A DNA stretch of 64,000 bases from Cercis canadensis (Eukaryota; Streptophyta; Magnoliopsida; Fabales; Fabaceae): NCBI GenBank assembly GCA_003255065.1, contig QAOA01006259.1, positions 316,504 to 380,503 on the forward strand, given 5' to 3'. The translations under genes and the position numbers were made by a program. Below are positions 59,455 to 64,000 of the stretch, piece by piece (the stretch's first letter is position 1; each line of letters begins with the position of its first letter). The notes beneath the pieces are model-generated. The model ran no database searches. It saw only the letters and a list, made by a program, of their open reading frames with translations, and had not been told where the DNA came from.

Positions 59455-61513
59455 TTAATATTCTGTGAAATCAGCTTCTATTGTCACAAAACTGGAGGCT
59501 CTACGGTATGATAGTAGTGCCTGCGCGACTTTATTGATTTCATAATCATTTCCCTTCAGCATTGAGAGGTTGACAATCAGCAACTCAAATACTCGAGACT
59601 TTTCTAGCACATACTTGGCTAGATGAAGCCCAACCTCATAACAGTGAGACAAGTTAAGTTTAACAACCTTGAGGCTGTAAAGCAAACAATGAGGCACCTT
59701 TTTTGAAATCATCAAGATGTCTTCATCAAAATCCCCAACTTTCTGAATACACATGGTTCTGTCAGTGATTGATCTGTACTTATATTTGTAAACAATTGAA
59801 ATGCTAGCAACATAACCTTAAACATGTAATCAATATTAATTAAAAAAAAAAAAAAAGGAAAGGAAGTACTTACAGCATTAAAAACAAGCTTCTGAAGTTT
59901 TGGTGACTTGTGGAGCAAGTTCAGTAAAATTTCTTGAGATGGTAAGGCAAAGTACAAGCCTAATTCCAGGCAAACCAAGCTTTCGAATATCGGAAGAATT
60001 GACATGTGATTATTCGCGTGGGCCAGAACCTAAATAGCAAAGGTTCATTTCTAAATATTAGGATTAATTGTTAGACTTACTTTTCTAATTTAATATAAGA
60101 CAGAGAATAAAGTTAAACTGAGACACTGCTCTAATTAAAAATAATGGTTCTATCAAAGTTTCAGATATTTCTTTTTTTTTTTTTTCCTGAAAGCATTCAA
60201 TATATGATACCATGTTATACATTTCATGCACTTCCTTAAATGATATTCTGTGTAAAATTCATGCATTCTTTGAGTGATTCTATGTAAAATTCAATGGAGC
60301 TAGCTAGATCGTTCGTTGTCGAATATGATACCATTACTGGAATAACACAAATTCCTACTAATTACTATCCAGCATTTATGTACTGAAAATAAAAACATTA
60401 GCAACATAAATTTAAATGCAGAAGGACCGAGTAGTCTAAAATCGCACTATAAAATCACTTGCCACAAATTATCTCCTTCAAAATTGTTCTCTACTTGCAA
60501 ATATGAAGTTGGAAAGGCTACAAAGTAATCAGAAGAAATAGTAAGAAGATGAAGCATACCTTAACCACCCTAGACCCCAGTTTCATGTGTTCCACTCTAT
60601 TAAATCGTTTGAGAAGCATGCATGCTTTGACACCTTTCTGGTGCATTTCATCTTTATTTACAGCAGAAATTTGAAAGGAAGCATCGAGAACAGATGCTGC
60701 ATTTGACACAATGATGTCCTCTGAATCATATAGAAAACCAACATAGGAAAATTTTGCTAGGCGCAAAGAAAGTATTTTGAGGATAGGTTTCCTTGACTCA
60801 TCACTAGGTTGCGCCAATTTATAAGGGTATTCTATTGAGAAACTTTCGAGCAGAGGTGCTTTTATAATGACACTCTGCACATCTGGCCATTTGCAGTCTT
60901 CAGCTTCAAACAATTTGAGCAGTCTGAATCTCAAAACCAAATCTTTTTTAGAGGAAAAGAAATTGCTCTCAAATGTGATCCCAGAAAGCTTGAGAATTTG
61001 GAGATTTGTAACAGAAACAGAAGAATCTACTCCAAAGGAACACTGGCCCATCCTCAGTTCCAATTCCAATAGACATTTGTGGTTGAAAAGGTTACTGGAA
61101 TATAGAGACACATTTTCAGGATGGGAAATATGAAACTTCTGAACTCCCCTACTTAAGACATCAGATATCCACATATCCAGTTGATCTTGGCTGTATTTGT
61201 GCCAAAGAATGAGAGAGATACTCTCGACATTTGGGGTTGCAAGGAGCAAGAGTACTCTGTTAACAAAGTCAACAAAGTAAGCCTTCTTTGTGGTCTTCTT
61301 CCAATATATCAACTTATCATCAAAGTGTAGACGGGTGATGCAAGTCCAAAAGTTATTCCACTTTTTGGATAGCGCAGTAGTACGCACAGCGTCCTTTGTT
61401 GGGAGAAAATATAGTATGTGCTTTAAAATATTCACTGGCAGATTGCTGATGAGGTCTTTACCACCATCAAGTTTACCAGTGATTTGCTTCTTATTTATAC
61501 CATGTGAAGCCAT
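59455..61513 (-). CDS. F-box/LRR/FBD protein, F9 (intact)
   Basis: Three exons, complement(59455..59742, 59874..60029, 60560..61513), encode 465 residues, phase 0 throughout (donors GTATGC and GTAAGT). The F-box is at residues about 19-60 (DLISNLPVNILKHILYFLPT, then TALSKKWNNFWTC). LRR-like repeats include FNHKCLLELELRMGQ, VTNLQILKLSGITF and LRFRLLKLFEAEDCKW. Exon 3 carries the FBD end (YSLKVVKLNLSHC, LHLAKYVLEKSRVFELLIVN, ALLSYRRASSFVTIEADF). Predicted SCF ubiquitin-ligase substrate adaptor. It is the most diverged member and the 5'-most gene of the head-to-tail array. Its 156-nt middle exon is between the F1-F4 (144) and F7/F8 (174) lengths. A 5'UTR intron probably begins near 61797 (minus-strand TTTTGG then GTGAGT). 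Confidence 0.9.
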
Positions 61514-63410
61514 GGATGGAAGTATGAAAGTCTTGACCCTGATGCAAGGTTTAATAGGGTATCAGGAAAACAATAATGACATCAACATCATGGATGGGAA
61601 ACAACAATAAGGTAAATCATTGAAGCATTTGACCAAATAGTTATAGTGATAAGTTCTTCCAATATTTGATAATCTATGATTGCTTTTCATGAAATTAGAG
61701 GCTATCTTATGTAATCTCAGAAAACTTAAAATCAGTAAACATAAGTGAAGCCAAAGGATTTGTAATTGAAGCAGAAGAATTGGAAAACAAGACTCACCCA
61801 AAACCTCCAAATTTGGATGCGAGAATCTGGCTTGTTTGAAGATGGTTCTCAAACCAAATGCTTTTACTGGTAGATAGGTAGACTGAGAGGCAGAGACAGT
61901 GATTAGCACTAGAGTTTCCTTTCTTTGTTTTCCAATGGTTCAGTTTGCATAAGCCTTTAGGGACCAGACTCCAGAGTTTATAATCAGAGGAGGGTTGTTG
62001 CAAGTCATTAATTTGGTTGCAAATATGTTATCAAAAAATTATGCTACGATTAGTAAGCACATAAAATCTTAGTTGACATTATAAATAGTGATGCTAAATG
62101 AGTATATTCCATATCTGGATTAAATAAATCCTATGCCATAAAATCAATAAATATTGGTATGGAATATAAAATCTGGAATAATAAAGACAATGAAGGCATG
62201 GCCAAAAAAAAAAAGAAAGAAAAAAGAAAACGAAGGAAACATATTACAGGAATGCATGAATCATTTTTTAATATTAAAGGAAACATATTAAACATATTAA
62301 AGAATAGAAGATATAAAACCTTAGTATTGCTTGTGTGGATTTATTTAGGCCACGCCATCATTTTTTAATAATAATGTAACGTTCAAAGCTTAAGGTAGAG
62401 TTTGGAAAATAAAAAAACTAATTAATCCTCATGATTTAGGATAATGTTTAGGATGGAATAGGTATACGCAAGTTAGTCAAGGTATGAATTCTGGAGCTAA
62501 CAACTAGAAGATTTTTTTTTTTTTTAATGCTCAAGGTTGATGTGGGTGTTGACTTTTAAAATCATCCAATGAAGGACTTAATATGTGAAAATTGACCAAA
62601 AAAAAAATCAAAAAACGAATTCAAAACTATATAAGTTTAAAGGATGTTTCTCTTGTGCCTCCCATCCTATGTATATGATGCCTAGGTCTATTGTCTAATC
62701 TTTCTATGTCACATAAACATAGTCAAAGTTGATTAAAGTCAAAGCAGTAATGCTCAATAGTCAAAGCCATATATAGTAAAATTATCCAAGTTTAAATTAA
62801 TTTCATAACTTGTATAAATTTGAATTGACTTTTAAAAATCATAGTTTGTCAAATAAGTTTAAAGTATTGTAAATATTTTTTACGTGAAATTGATCCAAGT
62901 TTGTTACTTATTTATTATTGAATCACTTATTTTGATAACTTACTTGAAAATAGACCATGGAATTTCTTGCGCAAATACCCACTTAACCATCTGAGCTTAG
63001 GGCCTCTGGAAAGGAGAGCTGCGGGCAATTGTCCCAAGGGAGTGTCTCACCCTATATAAGCTAGCAATTGTATTAGCTTGGTTGTTGTTAGAACTTGGAT
63101 GTTCCATAATCTGTTAAGTTGGATCAGTGTTTATATCGACTGTTAAGTCCATTCAAAAAATTTAATGAAAGACACCTTGACTTTTATGTCCAACTTCCCA
63201 CAAAAACTTACAGCTACTCTCTGTTAGTAACTATATATGCCGTATCGTGTAAACATTAAAACATAAAAAAGATATCAACGATATGGGTCTAATGGTATCT
63301 CATTTGGTCAAAAAAAAATTAGAGTTGATATCAACAATTTTATTTCGTCGTGTACAATACAACTTATTTTGCTCTATTATAATCCAAAAAAAAATGTAAA
63401 ATAGATATAA
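61514..63410. other. F9 leader and intergenic DNA
   Basis: The first 350 bp or so hold F9's 5'UTR exon and intron. Beyond about 62000 the DNA is AT-rich, with poly-A/poly-T tracts, and no gene is recognised. Confidence 0.45.
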
Positions 63411-63414
63411 TAAA

Positions 63415-63658
63415 GAGTAAAACCCTTTTTTAGTCATTGAAAAATATAGTCACTCACAAATTTGTCCTCCAAAAATTTTCGTTGACAAATTAGTCATTGA
63501 ATCATTATTCCATTGGACAAATTAGTCTTCCGGTAGGGTCTTGTTAGTGACATTTAAGGACCAATTTGTCTCTGACGGAATAATAATTCAATAACCAATT
63601 TTGGAGGACGAATTTGTTAGTGGCTGCATTTTTCAAAGACTAAAAAAAGGTTTTACTC
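63415..63658. mobile_element. MULE-type MITE with long inverted repeats
   Basis: A 244-bp element is almost entirely palindromic. The ends are GAGTAAAACC...GGTTTTACTC, and similarity between the arms continues for about 90 bp (CAAATTTGTCCTCCAAAA left, CAAATTCGTCCTCCAAAA from the right arm). Flanking 9-bp direct repeats TATAATAAA at 63406-63414 and 63659-63667 are perfect. A 9-bp duplication with long G-starting inverted repeats is characteristic of Mutator-like elements. No coding capacity. Confidence 0.8.
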
Positions 63659-63728
63659 TATAATAAATATGATTTGCTACCATGAAAAAAAAAGAATAGT
63701 GAATAATGATCAATGATGTCCCAAAAAN

Positions 63729-64000
63729 TTTTTCTGTTTTAATATTTGGTGATGTTTTGCCTCCTACATATATACCATTAGTTTAATTATGCTATAAACT
63801 TAAGAGTGAGATTTCAACAAAATAATGATGAATATGCAAAACTAAACTTATTGTTTAGCTCAAACACAAATATATTCCTTTTATAAATCTCCACTAAATA
63901 ACAGAAAGTTTAAATATTTAAAATAGAATAATTTTTTGATAGCTCCATTCAAAATTTTAATAGTTAATTAAAAATTTAAAAATTAATAAGAACTCAAGTA
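63729..64000. repeat. exact copy of 53588-53859 following an N
   Basis: All 272 bases after the N at 63728 equal 53588-53859. The paralogous flank of F7 (49750-50240) is far more diverged, so this identity is exceptional for the cluster. It could be the start of a very recent duplicate of the F8 unit or a redundantly placed contig. Confidence 0.95.

Noticed and set aside
1-64000. Search for CRISPR arrays, operons, tRNA and rRNA genes
   Set aside because: The window is plant nuclear DNA; no regularly spaced repeats, clover-leaf genes or rRNA sequence were seen by eye.

Overview
The window is nuclear DNA from a flowering plant, probably a woody eudicot. Genes carry short spliceosomal introns, the DNA is visibly AT-rich with many TA and homopolymer tracts, and the gene families are plant-specific (a CLE peptide precursor, a CC-NB-LRR resistance gene and FBD-type F-box genes). 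There is also a nuclear copy of plastid ycf1 and several small DNA transposons. Species cannot be named from sequence alone. Single N characters at 14826, 18238, 35310 and 63728 sit in homopolymers, a TA tract or a contig-like junction.

Layout. Positions 1-8.5 kb are mostly non-coding: a MITE-like repeat, a decayed RNase H fragment (about 3.0-3.5 kb), a ycf1 fragment (about 4.6-5.0 kb) and a 170-bp tandem repeat. At 8.5-8.8 kb on the minus strand is a two-exon gene for an 81-residue secreted CLE prepropeptide whose CLE domain differs from TDIF at one residue. At 10.8-13.7 kb is a CC-NB-LRR pseudogene. At 14.7-17.0 kb (minus) is a four-exon plastid-type ribokinase, and at 18.7-20.8 kb (plus) a five-exon methionine-R-sulfoxide reductase (MsrB) with a GC-AG last intron and a MITE in intron 2. 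A hAT-like element (17.67-18.35 kb) lies between these two.

From 21.3 to 61.5 kb, all on the minus strand, is a tandem cluster of F-box/LRR/FBD genes: five with uninterrupted spliced reading frames (starting at 22981, 30057, 34313, 53009 and 61513), four damaged loci (26652, 43870, 49165, 57169) and at least three smaller exon remnants. They share a three-exon plan: a long F-box + LRR exon, a 144-174 nt middle exon and a short FBD exon, with splice phase 0 throughout. Several also show a 5'UTR exon plus intron. The family encodes substrate adaptors of SCF ubiquitin ligases. The cluster shows segmental duplication, chimerism, probable gene conversion, and stepwise decay by donor-site loss, 1-bp indels and nonsense codons.

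The last 272 bases, directly after the N at 63728, repeat 53588-53859 exactly, so the window ends either in a very recent duplicate of the cluster or in an assembly artefact. No tRNA, rRNA or CRISPR feature was seen. All exon coordinates were worked out by hand from splice consensus and reading frame, without transcript data.
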